A stretch of 64,000 bases of DNA. Origin: Legionella quinlivanii. Lineage in GTDB: Bacteria; Pseudomonadota; Gammaproteobacteria; Legionellales; Legionellaceae. The stretch lies in contig NZ_MVJN01000003.1 of assembly GCF_003265995.1 (NCBI RefSeq), positions 186,001-250,000 on the forward strand, read 5' to 3'. The stretch's first letter is position 1. Each line of letters starts with the position of its first letter. This document shows positions 17,755-27,270 of this stretch, in pieces. The notes below the pieces were generated by a model. That model saw only the letters and a program-made list of their open reading frames with translations. It had not been told where the DNA came from and ran no database searches. The translations under genes and the position numbers were made by a program.

Positions 17755-19113
17755 TCATTTTGATGGGGAGTATGCCACATCATTTGTGGAGTATAATTTC
17801 TCCTGAGATAATTTAACCTTGCTTACCAGGGCTCGTCCGTAACGCTGTATTGGCCTTTCAAAATAAATAAATGAGACTGTAGCGAGCCCAATCGAAATGG
17901 TCATGACGGCGAGCGCTGCCAATAGTTGAGATGAGGACGAAATTACTGGTTCCTGGCTAAAGAATATCCCATGGATAAGGCCGTTTATGGCTTGATGAAA
18001 CATATAGAGCCCATAGGATATCATGCCAAATTTAGCCAGAATTGAATGGCGCCAGAGAGTATTTAATCTACTGTCTTTATGGGTATATATCCGAAGTATT
18101 ACCACCGCCCACATAAGCGACAACATACTTTGCTTTAATGGAAAAATAGCGCCGCTTGGACCAGTCCACCATGAAAAACTCCAATTTGTGACGGTCAGAT
18201 ATAAAAAGCATAATGCAACCAAATCAAGCAGCAATCTGTAACGACTCGCCAGAGTAAAGGCTGTCTTGTTTCTTAAAATAAGCGCTAAGGCGACACCGTA
18301 CATAATCCCATCTGCCCGGGATGGAAGAAGTACATAACTCGCATACCAATCTCCAAAAATTCGTTCAAACAAATCACGTAATACTGGAGCCATAACAAGG
18401 CAGCTTATAACTAAAACAACCAGCTTTCTCCTCGACATAAAATAAACGGCAAGTGGAAACAATAAATAGAATTGATCTTCAATGGCCAGAGACCAGGACA
18501 TGGCCATCCATCGTGGACCGCCATAGCCATGTGCTGCAATGGGAAAGCTTTGTGTGAAGGTGGCAAAGGTCCATAAAGGGGGTCTGTATTCTGCTAAAAG
18601 CCAGTTATCAAACCGGGTAATATGAAAATGATTAGTGATGAATAGTGCTGCAGCATAGGTTGCAAGCATGAGATAAGCAACAGGAAAAATACGCGTTACC
18701 CGCTTGATCCAGAATATCTTGAAATAGTTGGGGTCGTTTTTGCTATCAAGAAGTATGCCTCCTATCAGGAAACCGGAAAGCACAAAAAAAAGGTCTACAC
18801 CACTTAGCAATAACCACATGGTATGAGAACGAAACCCCATTATCCATGCATGATTTGGAAGTTGTATAATACCTGTCAGACAATGTACGATTAAAACAGA
18901 CAGGCAAGCATAGCCCCTGATTCCATCCAGCTCGGGAGTATGTTTAAGATGGTTACCATCCCATTGCGCTGGAAGAGAAACAGCAGATTGTGCAGGAAAC
19001 GCTTTACCAAAAACAGCTTTGGCAATCGAAGCCAGGCTTTTAACCAGTTTGAGTGGGCTCTGCAGTAACATAATCAGGAAACTGACTGGCATCAGCCGAT
19101 TTATTTTTAACAT
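17755..19113 (-). CDS. Acyltransferase family 3 (OafA/NodX-like) membrane protein
   Basis: 452 residues with about ten membrane segments. The start of the Acyl_transf_3 domain is clear (ELDGIRGYACLSVLIVH, about 60-77), followed by LFFVLSGFLIGG and the conserved SWSLAIEDQFYLLFPL. These proteins move acetyl or other acyl groups to sugars of LPS or capsule at the inner membrane. An N-terminal extension of about 55 residues before the domain contains an amphipathic segment. It is convergent with the SGNH-like gene. The substrate is probably an O-antigen residue, inferred from locus context. Confidence 0.8.
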   Translation of the reverse strand: MLKINRLMPVSFLIMLLQSPLKLVKSLASIAKAVFGKAFPAQSAVSLPAQWDGNHLKHTPELDGIRGYACLSVLIVHCLTGIIQLPNHAWIMGFRSHTMWLLLSGVDLFFVLSGFLIGGILLDSKNDPNYFKIFWIKRVTRIFPVAYLMLATYAAALFITNHFHITRFDNWLLAEYRPPLWTFATFTQSFPIAAHGYGGPRWMAMSWSLAIEDQFYLLFPLAVYFMSRRKLVVLVISCLVMAPVLRDLFERIFGDWYASYVLLPSRADGIMYGVALALILRNKTAFTLASRYRLLLDLVALCFLYLTVTNWSFSWWTGPSGAIFPLKQSMLSLMWAVVILRIYTHKDSRLNTLWRHSILAKFGMISYGLYMFHQAINGLIHGIFFSQEPVISSSSQLLAALAVMTISIGLATVSFIYFERPIQRYGRALVSKVKLSQEKLYSTNDVAYSPSK

Positions 19114-19228
19114 TTTGAATTCTTATTCGTTCTGAACATCCAAGGCTAGACATAATACCTGATTTGCGGGCTAAGACAAGTAAGGATGAAATTGTATAAA
19201 TACAGAAATGTTATCACGTAAAACAGTG

Positions 19229-19651
19229 TCAAATTCTGAGATCATCGCGTCTTTCCTTTGTTGGGAAAACAAAATATTTGAGCATAAAAAACAAGAGGTT
19301 TCCTACGACAAGGATAGCCAAGACCTGCACTGCCTGATGCGGAAAACCAAGTAGATCTGAAAGCAGGAATAACAACATATAATTCACGCCATAAGAAAAG
19401 AGATAAGTAATGATATAACGCATTAAAGCATTACGTTTCTTTCCAGCGTATGAAAATGAGTATTTCAAATGCCCAAAATAAGCTGTTATAGCCCCAACAG
19501 GATAAAAAATAGTGATAGCGACCTTGGGATCAAGCCAAAGGAAGGTAACCAGCAGATAAATCAAATACCCCAGAAGGTTATTGATTGCACCGACAAGACC
19601 GTAGCGGACGAACTGATACAAGCCTGGAAATTGAATACTTAAGGACTTCAT
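19229..19651 (-). CDS. GtrA-like small membrane protein
   Basis: 140 residues with four hydrophobic helices; the N-terminal FVRYGLVGAINNLLGYLIY is the hallmark of the GtrA/DPMS3 family. Such proteins are thought to help flip polyprenyl-phosphate-linked sugars. The start codon overlaps the stop of the adenylation-enzyme gene (ATGA), so the two are translationally coupled. It ends the long minus-strand operon. Its natural partner would be the GtrB/ArnC-like GT2 at 26344-27270. A second GtrA gene lies at 31550-31936. Confidence 0.8.
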   Translation of the reverse strand: MKSLSIQFPGLYQFVRYGLVGAINNLLGYLIYLLVTFLWLDPKVAITIFYPVGAITAYFGHLKYSFSYAGKKRNALMRYIITYLFSYGVNYMLLFLLSDLLGFPHQAVQVLAILVVGNLLFFMLKYFVFPTKERRDDLRI

Positions 19652-21204
19652 GCGTACTCAGGAGCATTGTGGTACAAAAGTTGTCGATCAACTTTCCCAT
19701 TTGCGTTTTTAGGCAATTCGGGCTGAATAAATAGCCGGCTTGGGATCATGTATTCAGGAAGTAGTTTCGCTAAACGATTCAGTAAGATTTTTTCATCTGT
19801 TTCTGCTGTACTGGCTACAAAAGCGATCAGTTTTCCATAGGAAGAGTTGGTACGTTGGTAGAACACCGCGGCCTGATTTATTTCAGGAAGTTTAACCAGC
19901 GCATGCTCAATTTCCTCCAGTTCAATACGGTAGCCCATATGTTTTATCTGATTGTCTTTGCGCCCCACAAAGTAAAGTGTTCCCTCTACTTCCCGTACAA
20001 TATCTCCGGTTCGATACATGCGTTTCATGAAGTATTCTGGTTCACACAGGGTTATAAATGAGTTGGACGTTCGCTGAAGATCATTAAAATAACCCGCCGC
20101 CACATTGGGACCAATCAGACAAAGCTCTCCGGTTTTCGCATCTTTATTCTCCTCATTGAGGATGCGGTAGTCAAAGTTGCAGTTCAGTGTTCCTAAAGGG
20201 GGAAGTCCATCCATCTCAAAAAAATCCTGTTCATTTATGAGATAGGCGCTGCAAATACAGGTACATTCGGTTGGGCCGTAAACGTTTACCAATCTGGCCT
20301 GCTTAGAAAAAAGATTGTACAGTTTTTTTAGCTCGGTTTTAGGATAGCCTTCTCCCCCGAATATGATATAGCGAAGCGTTTGTAATTTTATATTGCCTAG
20401 CGCCTTCATGGTCATTAAATAAATGAGTAAAGAGGGAACCGAAAACCATACGCTGCACTCCATCCTGCCAACGTAGTCGACGAGCTCATACGGTTTGGAT
20501 AACAACTCCCGCGATACTGGACTAAGTGATGCTCCTGAAAATAATGCCACATAAAAATCAAATACGGAGTTGTCGAAGTACATCGGGCTTAAGTTTGCGA
20601 AAATATCTTCATTATTAATCTGAAAACATTGTTGTCCCCATGATATAAAATGAAGAATATTCTGGTGAGTGACCGCCACCCCTTTAGGTATACCTGTTGA
20701 GCCTGATGTAAACATCACATAAGCAATGCAGGAGCCATCTACTTTTTGAATGAGCTGGTTTTGAATATCGCGATCTGTTTGTGATATGGGTCTAATTAGT
20801 TCTGGTGATAACTCAAGTAATCTGCATTGATGATTATCAGCCAAATCCTGCATTTTCGTTTTATATTGAGGATCATCATAAAATAATAATGAGGCTCCAC
20901 TCACCTTCAGGATGTCTGAATTTCTTGTTAAAGGGGACATCACGTCAATGTTTACATAGGCAATACCCAGTCGCAGGGCAGCAATCATGAGAGCGTATGA
21001 TAAATAGCGCTTGTTGTTTCCGATCGCAATGACGTCACCACGTTTCATTCCATGAGATATTAGCAGAGCCCCCAAACTCTCAGCACACTGAAATAGATCA
21101 GAATAGCTGTGGAAATGGTCAGAATAACGCAGTGCCGGGCGAGCAGCGTTAGAATTGCAAACCTCAGTGAAGGCCATACCCAGGTTATAGTAATATGTAT
21201 GCAT
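19648..21204 (-). CDS. Stand-alone adenylation enzyme (NRPS A-domain / DltA-like)
   Basis: 518 residues, an ANL-superfamily ligase with all core motifs: TSGSTGIPKG (166-175, ATP loop), FDNSVFD (210-216), YGPTE (309-313), YRTGD (397-401) and NGKVDR with catalytic Lys504. Asp211 occupies the place that binds the alpha-amino group in amino-acid-activating domains (as in DltA), so an amino acid is a more likely substrate than a plain fatty acid; this is family knowledge applied to one residue. No carrier or condensation domain is fused. A separate carrier protein sits three genes upstream (22792-23031). Predicted job: activate the acid and load it on that carrier. Confidence 0.85.
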   Translation of the reverse strand: MHTYYYNLGMAFTEVCNSNAARPALRYSDHFHSYSDLFQCAESLGALLISHGMKRGDVIAIGNNKRYLSYALMIAALRLGIAYVNIDVMSPLTRNSDILKVSGASLLFYDDPQYKTKMQDLADNHQCRLLELSPELIRPISQTDRDIQNQLIQKVDGSCIAYVMFTSGSTGIPKGVAVTHQNILHFISWGQQCFQINNEDIFANLSPMYFDNSVFDFYVALFSGASLSPVSRELLSKPYELVDYVGRMECSVWFSVPSLLIYLMTMKALGNIKLQTLRYIIFGGEGYPKTELKKLYNLFSKQARLVNVYGPTECTCICSAYLINEQDFFEMDGLPPLGTLNCNFDYRILNEENKDAKTGELCLIGPNVAAGYFNDLQRTSNSFITLCEPEYFMKRMYRTGDIVREVEGTLYFVGRKDNQIKHMGYRIELEEIEHALVKLPEINQAAVFYQRTNSSYGKLIAFVASTAETDEKILLNRLAKLLPEYMIPSRLFIQPELPKNANGKVDRQLLYHNAPEYA

Positions 21205-21276
21205 ACCTATTTACGAATTGTACTCAGTTTCCAATTACCAGTAGAAAACGTACTGATACCAATACAATTCTGCTCC

Positions 21277-22062
21277 TTATTTATCAATGGTATAAAATGG
21301 ATAGGGGTCATTTAGAGCAGTAAAGCCAACTGACTTGCAAAGCATCATTGACCCTGAATTATTTGTAAAGCAGTCCCAAAGAGGAGTTAAGGACAAATTA
21401 AAACACCGTTTGATGAAATTTACTACTGCGATTTTAGCAAGTCCTGTATTTCTATAAGCTGGCAATGTGAGCACGTCAATTTCCACCCGGCTATCCGCCT
21501 CTGAGGCTGAATAACATATAGAGGCCGGGTTTCCTTCATAAAGAACGACCACCGCATTTGAGCCTTTGATAAAACTTAAAGAATCTCTCCAGAATCGTGT
21601 GACAACTCCAAACTCATTATCAATTTTTGAAATATTGCCTGGTTCTGCTGTGCTTATGGATATTTTTGTTTGAAGCTCAGAATCAATGCGATGTGTGTCA
21701 AAAGAACTTTCTGAGTCAATAATAAAACGCTGTCTGTAAGAGCGTTTCATTTCATGTTGAGGCAGGGTAAGAAATTGGGGCAGGTAAGTAGCATACAGGC
21801 GAATTTTATTGGGTTTAAAGTTGGCGCTTGTTAATAAATAGTGTTCAAGTTGTTTCTCGAAGGACTCTACAGATTGCCCGAAAATCTGTGCGAATCCAAA
21901 AGCATGTTCCACATACGCCTGGGAAGGGGATTGCGGGTTATCAGCGTATACTACCCCATCTTGTTTATCTAGCAGAACACCTGCGATAAGAGGGAAGAAA
22001 GATTCGCTGGTCAAATACATGTTATAAATGGGACTGTATTGATCTTTTTCTACTTTAATCAT
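21277..22062 (-). CDS. GNAT-family N-acyltransferase
   Basis: 261 residues. The C-terminal 130 residues show the GNAT pattern: a strand EIDVLTLPAYRNTGLAKIAV (motif A with an R-N-x-G-x-A acyl-donor loop) and a later FTNNSGSMMLCKSVGF strand-helix (motif B, Asn and 'GF'). The N-terminal half is unlike common GNATs and may bind the acceptor. The gene overlaps the upstream SDR gene by one base (TAATG) and stands between SDR/ACP and the adenylation enzyme. It is the obvious candidate to move the carrier-bound group to an amino sugar, a WecD-like role; this is inference. Confidence 0.65.
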   Translation of the reverse strand: MIKVEKDQYSPIYNMYLTSESFFPLIAGVLLDKQDGVVYADNPQSPSQAYVEHAFGFAQIFGQSVESFEKQLEHYLLTSANFKPNKIRLYATYLPQFLTLPQHEMKRSYRQRFIIDSESSFDTHRIDSELQTKISISTAEPGNISKIDNEFGVVTRFWRDSLSFIKGSNAVVVLYEGNPASICYSASEADSRVEIDVLTLPAYRNTGLAKIAVVNFIKRCFNLSLTPLWDCFTNNSGSMMLCKSVGFTALNDPYPFYTIDK

Positions 22063-22802
22063 TATATGGTTAACCCACCATTGACAGGGAGTATTACACC
22101 ATTTAAGAAATCATTTGTTATTACAGAGGCTACCGCCTGTGCTACTTCCTGTGCCTGACCCAGACGTCTCAGCGGAGTATTGCTCTGGATATGCCCGATT
22201 ATGGATTCGCTCAAAGCCATGCGGGTCGAATCAGTGCCTATGAACCCCGGAGCAATCGCATTACAACGAATCCCTAATCTGCCCAGCTCTTTTGACCAGG
22301 TGACGGTCAAGGCATTGACGCCTGCTTTAGCAGCTGAGTAGGCAGTTTGCCCTTCGTTACCGCAGGCGCTAATTGAACTGATGTTGACTATTACCCCTTT
22401 AATTCGCCGCTTTACCATCTGCTCTAAAACCGCTGAGGTCATGATGAATACAGAGTCCAGATTTGCCCTGAGGGTTCTTTGAAATTGACCATAATCATGC
22501 ATCATTTTAGATGGGTTCATGATATTGATCATAGGTTCACTATAGATTAAGCCAGCGTTATTTACCAAAACATCAATCCGGCCATAAGAGTCTATAATGC
22601 TCTGAATGACAGGCTTGACCTCTTCCGGATGAGTCACATCAAGAACGTATGTCTTGATTGTATCAGGCAGATCGGCCAGAGCTTCAGCATCAATATCAGC
22701 CACCACAACTGTGGCTCCCTGCTCTTGCAAAAAAGTAGCAATCGCCAGGCCTAAACCTTTCGCCCCACCTGTAACAAGAATGACAGCGCCATTAAGCTCC
22801 AA
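22062..22802 (-). CDS. Short-chain dehydrogenase/reductase, FabG-like
   Basis: 246 residues, a classical SDR: TGGAKGLG cofactor loop at 13-20, NNAG near 86, catalytic Ser in NISSIS, and YSAAK (Tyr-x3-Lys). The C-terminal GG-LTI end is also typical. FabG relatives reduce 3-oxoacyl groups held on carrier protein with NADPH. The gene overlaps both the carrier-protein gene (11 nt) and the GNAT gene (1 nt), so it probably acts on a carrier-bound or sugar-bound keto group. It is unlikely to be the housekeeping FabG, given the cluster and the absence of other fab genes. Confidence 0.8.
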   Translation of the reverse strand: MELNGAVILVTGGAKGLGLAIATFLQEQGATVVVADIDAEALADLPDTIKTYVLDVTHPEEVKPVIQSIIDSYGRIDVLVNNAGLIYSEPMINIMNPSKMMHDYGQFQRTLRANLDSVFIMTSAVLEQMVKRRIKGVIVNISSISACGNEGQTAYSAAKAGVNALTVTWSKELGRLGIRCNAIAPGFIGTDSTRMALSESIIGHIQSNTPLRRLGQAQEVAQAVASVITNDFLNGVILPVNGGLTI

Positions 22803-23031
22803 GTTGAACTCCCTTGTCAGTCAGTACATCAATGATATTCTTGACAGAAGTCATTTTGACAATATCGGGAAGTTCCAGTTCAAGATTAAACTCTCTTTCA
22901 AGAGACACTATCAGATCCATTTGCTTAAGTGAGTCCCAGCTACCCAAATTCTCTTTAGTCAGCTCAACAACGATTTGATCATTCCGTAATCCGAATACAT
23001 TAGCCAACACTGAAACCAAACGGTTATTCAT
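22792..23031 (-). CDS. Free-standing acyl carrier protein
   Basis: 79 residues, acidic, four-helix pattern. Ser34 in WDSLKQMDL is the expected phosphopantetheine attachment site (D-S-L motif). It is not the housekeeping AcpP, which has the DSLDTVEL site, but resembles dedicated carriers of NRPS or O-antigen acylation clusters. The gene is tightly packed: 3 nt after the NeuD-type gene and overlapping the SDR by 11 nt. A phosphopantetheinyl transferase is not encoded nearby and must be supplied elsewhere. Confidence 0.85.
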   Translation of the reverse strand: MNNRLVSVLANVFGLRNDQIVVELTKENLGSWDSLKQMDLIVSLEREFNLELELPDIVKMTSVKNIIDVLTDKGVQLGA

Positions 23032-23034
23032 TAG

Positions 23035-23706
23035 TCAAACTCCAAAATAAGTTGCATAATCACTTGAAGAATAACGGAGTTCTTCTCCTGATCGCGCCAG
23101 GTGTACGCTGGATGCTTTTGTATTTTTAGTGATTAAAGCGCCAGCGCCAATGATATTATACTCACCCACAATAACTTCGTTAACAATTGTGCTGTTGACT
23201 CCAAGAAAGGTATTGCGCTCTATTTTAGCTTTACCCGATATAACCGCTCCAGACGCAATCCAGCAATGTTCTGAAACAGTCGAATGATGCGCCACAGTGA
23301 CATTCGCACCGATGAAGTTGTTATTCCCTATACAGACATAGGGCTCGACTACAGCACAGGGAAGAATGATACAGCCCTCACCTATCGGAAGCTGAGTATA
23401 GACTCTGGCATCCGGATGAATGTAGGTTTCAATCTGATATCCCATTTCTTTAAGGCGGTTGTACATCGATTCACGGCTGCGATTAATATCGTTATATCCC
23501 ATTGCCATGATCACAGCACAATTTTCCGGTTCAAATTCATTGTTAATACGATTCAGTGCAATCGAATTGAGCCCAGAGATACCGCCTTGATCAAGGTATT
23601 CTTCGTCAACTGTTAAGCCCATAACCTGATACCTGTCATCACTGGACAGATAGCCATAGATGATACTAGCGGTTATCGCATTACCAGCAAGGATTACATT
23701 TTTCAT
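23035..23706 (-). CDS. NeuD/PglD-type sugar O- or N-acetyltransferase
   Basis: 223 residues. The N-terminal NVILAGNAITASIIYGYL is the Rossmann-like sugar-binding part seen in PglD/NeuD. From about residue 95 hexapeptide repeats (I-G-E-G-C, I-G-N-N-N, I-G-A-N-V, L-G-V-N-S, I-G-A-G-A) form a left-handed beta helix with catalytic His in VAHHSTVSEH. PglD acetylates the 4-amino group of UDP-4-amino sugars, and NeuD acetylates sialic acid. The gene overlaps the next upstream gene by 4 nt (ATGA). Here it could acetylate an aminoacyl group or the amino sugar itself. Confidence 0.8.
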   Translation of the reverse strand: MKNVILAGNAITASIIYGYLSSDDRYQVMGLTVDEEYLDQGGISGLNSIALNRINNEFEPENCAVIMAMGYNDINRSRESMYNRLKEMGYQIETYIHPDARVYTQLPIGEGCIILPCAVVEPYVCIGNNNFIGANVTVAHHSTVSEHCWIASGAVISGKAKIERNTFLGVNSTIVNEVIVGEYNIIGAGALITKNTKASSVHLARSGEELRYSSSDYATYFGV

Positions 23707-24668
23707 AATTCATTATCCAGGACCGCCAATCCAAAGCCAGTTTTCCCATAGTCATTTCCATTGTAAAGCATGTAGAGTTTTCCTTTATATTCAAATATAT
23801 AAGGATAACAAATCATTTCACTATCCCAGCCTTCAGAAGAAACATCAATTCCTGACAGGGCGTCATTTCTATCCCATTTTAAACCGTCTTTCGACCAGGC
23901 GAAACCTATTCGATAGGTTGAAATATCTTTTGTAGCACGATGGGCAAACCACATAAAATAGGTTTCATTTTTGAAATAGACACTGGGTCGGCCAAAAGCA
24001 TATTCATATTCATCAGCAAAAGGGAGACAGAGGCCGGGATCACTGACCCAATCAATACCATTGACAGATTGCGCGTGGTGAATGCCGTAATGATGATGCC
24101 ATCCATGCTCTCTTTTTTCCCACTTAACGCCGGAGTTGTACCATGTATGCCAGATGGAGTCTTTAATATGGAATGCAGTCGCAGCCGCAAAGAGGGGATT
24201 ATTTTTGTCTCTACCCAGAACAGGACCAGGAAATTCTTTCTTTAAACTAAGTTCTGTCGGGTCTAGTATTGCCCGGCCCGTATCACAAAGCCATAATTTC
24301 TCCGGAAGATTTTGCCACCCGACATAATAGAGATAATATTGATTATCATGTTTAATAAGACAAACGCTAATCACTCCATCACAATCAAAATATCCGGGCT
24401 CTCCAGGCGCCAGGGCTATTTTAGGCTCACCCAACAGCAATAATTGGTCATCTGAGATCATCCCATAGGATAAAAATATGTGTGAACGCTGTGATGCGTC
24501 TCTGCATGTAAAAGCGACAATAAAGAGTTCATCCTTAAAGTGGATTATGCAGGGGTGTGAGCCGTGTGTAAAACCAGTAATATCGGGTTTAAAAACCAGG
24601 CCCTTCTTTTCCCATTTAAATGGTTTCTCGTTGTTTAAGTGCTCTTTAAATACATCCTCTAAACGCAT
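23703..24668 (-). CDS. Five-bladed beta-propeller, GH43/GH32-like protein
   Basis: 321 residues with no signal peptide. Repeated beta-propeller strands such as HPCIIHFKDELFIVAF, NQYYLYYVGW, RPSVYFKNETYFMWFAHR and YPYIFEYKGKLYMLYNG give the blade pattern of GH43/GH32/GH68 folds. Acidic residues in GEPGYFDCDG and GWDSEM could belong to an active site. Proteins of this type occur in surface-glycan loci, where their function is mostly untested; cytoplasmic location makes polymer hydrolysis unlikely. It overlaps the NeuD-type gene by 4 nt, so it belongs to the same operon. Confidence 0.6.
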   Translation of the reverse strand: MRLEDVFKEHLNNEKPFKWEKKGLVFKPDITGFTHGSHPCIIHFKDELFIVAFTCRDASQRSHIFLSYGMISDDQLLLLGEPKIALAPGEPGYFDCDGVISVCLIKHDNQYYLYYVGWQNLPEKLWLCDTGRAILDPTELSLKKEFPGPVLGRDKNNPLFAAATAFHIKDSIWHTWYNSGVKWEKREHGWHHHYGIHHAQSVNGIDWVSDPGLCLPFADEYEYAFGRPSVYFKNETYFMWFAHRATKDISTYRIGFAWSKDGLKWDRNDALSGIDVSSEGWDSEMICYPYIFEYKGKLYMLYNGNDYGKTGFGLAVLDNEL

Positions 24669-24698
24669 TTGATTCCCAGACCTCGATAATAAATTACA

Positions 24699-25661
24699 TT
24701 ACTTACTAAGCAAACGTTCCAGATATTCAACCCGACTAATACCTTGTTTTTCTGCTTCTGCATAAATCTTGTTTTTTAAAGAAGGATTAATCCCTTCCAT
24801 TGTTCCATAATAGCGTGAGCGAATACTCCCGCCTCGTTTTCCAACATGCGGAACATCTATATTTATGTTTGGGAGTTCATTGGATACAGTAAAATCAATA
24901 ACATAAAAGCAATGACTTAATTCCCAGGATAATTGGACATCGCGTGCAGTATGAGGCAAAAGATGTAGAGGGGCTTCATAATCATAAAGTGGATTATTGT
25001 TAATAAGCATTTTGCCCAGTTCAGTTTGTTTAAACCATGGAGCAATTCCCTCATCACTAATTACCACCCGACCTCCTGGCTTTACTACTCTATCCATTTC
25101 AGAGATCCCTTTCTGAATATCTGGAAATAAGTTTAATCCGCCAAAATGATAGGCCGCATCGAATACATTATTATCAAAGGGCAGTTGTGTAGCATCACTT
25201 GCAGAGAAATAAAGTTTGATATCCGTATCAGTTGTAAGTGATCTGTATCGTTCTACACCAGCCAATAACATATTTTTTGAAATATCCTGGGCATAAATTA
25301 TTCCAGATCCCTCAAGACTTTCAACCAGGAAGGGTAAATCATTCCCGGCACCAGCACCTGTAATCAGAATGGTGTCGCCTTTCCTGAGCTTCAGTCTGGA
25401 TATTAAATTTTTTCTCAGGTTGGATTCATTCTCGCTAAAAGTTTCAAAAACCCAGCGCAATGCATTGTCGTGGATGACGGCGGCATCTTCCTGTGAGTAG
25501 TCTGTAGAATTTTCATCTTCGCATGCAAAAACTGGTACCTTTGTGCCAGGCGCATACAAGAATATATGCCCGTTTGGGCAGTGTAATCCTGATTCATGAT
25601 CTAATAAAGGAACATAATTACAACTACTTTCAGGGCAACAATAATGTGTGTTTGTTTGCAT
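24699..25661 (-). CDS. SAM methyltransferase with N-terminal Cys-rich motif
   Basis: 320 residues. The first 35 residues hold a possible zinc site (CCPESSC, then CPNGH), similar to the head of RlmA-type enzymes. Motif I is TILITGAGAGNDLPFL (about 95-110), and FDNNVFDAAYHFGGLNLFPD plus VVKPGGRVVISDEG complete the class I fold. The family includes UbiE-like small-molecule methyltransferases. It sits 3 nt from a second methyltransferase gene, so two methylations, or one methylation and another SAM-dependent step, are likely in this pathway. The target is unknown. Confidence 0.65.
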   Translation of the reverse strand: MQTNTHYCCPESSCNYVPLLDHESGLHCPNGHIFLYAPGTKVPVFACEDENSTDYSQEDAAVIHDNALRWVFETFSENESNLRKNLISRLKLRKGDTILITGAGAGNDLPFLVESLEGSGIIYAQDISKNMLLAGVERYRSLTTDTDIKLYFSASDATQLPFDNNVFDAAYHFGGLNLFPDIQKGISEMDRVVKPGGRVVISDEGIAPWFKQTELGKMLINNNPLYDYEAPLHLLPHTARDVQLSWELSHCFYVIDFTVSNELPNINIDVPHVGKRGGSIRSRYYGTMEGINPSLKNKIYAEAEKQGISRVEYLERLLSK

Positions 25662-25664
25662 TTA

Positions 25665-26360
25665 TCAACCTTTTTGGCAAATTACCCAAAACACTTTCTC
25701 CGAAATTCCATAATAGTCATTGTCAGCAGACCCAAATGAAAAATTATGAAATAAAGGGGAAAAGTACTGTTCAATTTCTGATTTTGAAGCAAAAGCATGC
25801 AGTCTGTAACCAACGCGATTATTGTATGGGTCATTCATAATCATAAAAGAACCATCAGACAGTTTTTCAGCCTGGTTAAAGATATAAGATGATTGATTCG
25901 CAACTGATGCGATGAGAAAGCCATTTTTTCCAAGTACTCTGTAATACTCGTTGAGGTTATCAAAGAGCGTTTGGCCGTCATCGCAATAGTAGCAACAGTG
26001 GCATGCCAAAATATAATCAAATGTTTCATCTTCAAAAGGTATGCTTCCATTTCTTCCCACACGCAAATCAGGTGCATAACCAGATTTTAATAAGGTTTGG
26101 CGTGTCTGATTGACAATTCCTGCTGTAATTTCAATACCGCTCACTTCTAGTCCCAAATCGCAAAGGAAAGCAGTATTTCGACCATCTCCGAATCCAATAT
26201 CTAAAATTTTATCGCCGGGAACAGGTCTTTTAAAATTTTTATTTGGGTAGTTTGCAAGAAATGTCCTGACTACAAACTCAGTGGGATAAACCTTAGAACT
26301 AATCCGCTCTGCATAATGACGTTCGTATCTTGTATCCATAGTTTCAATCTGACTTTCCAT
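25665..26360 (-). CDS. Class I SAM-dependent methyltransferase
   Basis: 231 residues. Motif I reads ILDIGFGDGRNTAFL (about 49-63), the acidic end of the second strand is VSGIEITAG, and FEDETFDYILACHCCYYCDD is the motif II region. The shape matches small-molecule methyltransferases of the Methyltransf_11/25 type. Its start lies inside the upstream GT2 gene (17-nt overlap) and it ends 3 nt before the next methyltransferase, so all three are co-translated. A role in methylating the sugar or its acyl side chain is inferred. Confidence 0.7.
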   Translation of the reverse strand: MESQIETMDTRYERHYAERISSKVYPTEFVVRTFLANYPNKNFKRPVPGDKILDIGFGDGRNTAFLCDLGLEVSGIEITAGIVNQTRQTLLKSGYAPDLRVGRNGSIPFEDETFDYILACHCCYYCDDGQTLFDNLNEYYRVLGKNGFLIASVANQSSYIFNQAEKLSDGSFMIMNDPYNNRVGYRLHAFASKSEIEQYFSPLFHNFSFGSADNDYYGISEKVFWVICQKG

Positions 26361-27270
26361 ATATATTCCTAATAATCACATAAGGACGTTGCTTTGTTTC
26401 AGAAAATATTTTTGCTAAATAAATACCAATTATGCCTATAAACGATATGATAAGGCCACCTAACAGCCAGATTGAAACCATAATCGACGTCCAGCCATCC
26501 AGTGCTACTGACATTAAGAAGCGATTTATAATCAGAGTCGATGCGTAAACAACAGAACTTAAGAAGACAATAAAGCCAAAAATGCTAATCAGATATAGTG
26601 GAGCTGCACTGAACGAAGTAACGGCGTTAACAGAGTGACTTAGTTTTTTTAGCAGCCCGTATGTCGAACTGTTTTTAGAGTGCTTGTCTACTGTTTGGGA
26701 GCACTGGTTAAAGCCTGTAATTACCCATAAGCAGGATATAACCGACTCCAGTTCCTTATGACTTAACAGCGCATTGACATATCTTCTGGTCATTAATCTT
26801 GCAGTAGTAATATTTCGGGGGTGATCAATGTGTATTAGCCAATTGAGAATCCTGTAATATAACGCCCCGCTCCAGCGCTCAAACCAGCCGCCTTTTCTTT
26901 TTCTTTGCACACCATAGATAACATCGGCCTTATCCGTATTCATTTGCTCTGAAAAAGATATCAGCCACTCAGGCTCCTCTTCCAAATCACTGTCTATAAG
27001 AAAAACCAGCTCTCCCGTAGAATGCTCAAGCCCGGCCCGTATCGCCTTATGGTGGCCAAAGTTACGTGAAAGATCTATCACTACTATATGCTTATCGGTT
27101 TGGGTGAGTTGTACGGCAAGTTCCAGGCTATTATCTGGCGAACCATCATTCACAAAAATGATTTCATAATCATCGCCTGCTAACTGTCGGGCGCTATCAG
27201 TTGCTCGCTGATAAAATTCATTAATATAATTTTCTGACTTGTATAGAGTCGCAACAATTGAAAGTTTCAT
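26344..27270 (-). CDS. GT2 polyprenyl-phosphate glycosyltransferase (ArnC/GtrB-like)
   Basis: 308 residues. The N-terminal GT-A domain begins with [14 protein letters not shown] and carries the donor-binding [10 protein letters not shown] and the DxD motif in [10 protein letters not shown] (about 92-101). Two C-terminal membrane helices (about 225-250 and 262-290) match the ArnC/GtrB/DPM1 plan. These enzymes charge undecaprenyl phosphate with a sugar for later transfer in the periplasm. A GtrA-like flippase candidate is encoded at the end of the same operon. Overlaps the WbqC gene by 4 nt. Confidence 0.85.
   Translation of the reverse strand: MKLSIVATLYKSENYINEFYQRATDSARQLAGDDYEIIFVNDGSPDNSLELAVQLTQTDKHIVVIDLSRNFGHHKAIRAGLEHSTGELVFLIDSDLEEEPEWLISFSEQMNTDKADVIYGVQRKRKGGWFERWSGALYYRILNWLIHIDHPRNITTARLMTRRYVNALLSHKELESVISCLWVITGFNQCSQTVDKHSKNSSTYGLLKKLSHSVNAVTSFSAAPLYLISIFGFIVFLSSVVYASTLIINRFLMSVALDGWTSIMVSIWLLGGLIISFIGIIGIYLAKIFSETKQRPYVIIRNIYGKSD

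Noticed and set aside
22062-22802. Housekeeping FabG and AcpP of fatty acid synthesis
   Set aside because: No fabD, fabF or plsX beside them, the carrier site differs from AcpP, and the genes are embedded in the sugar operon.
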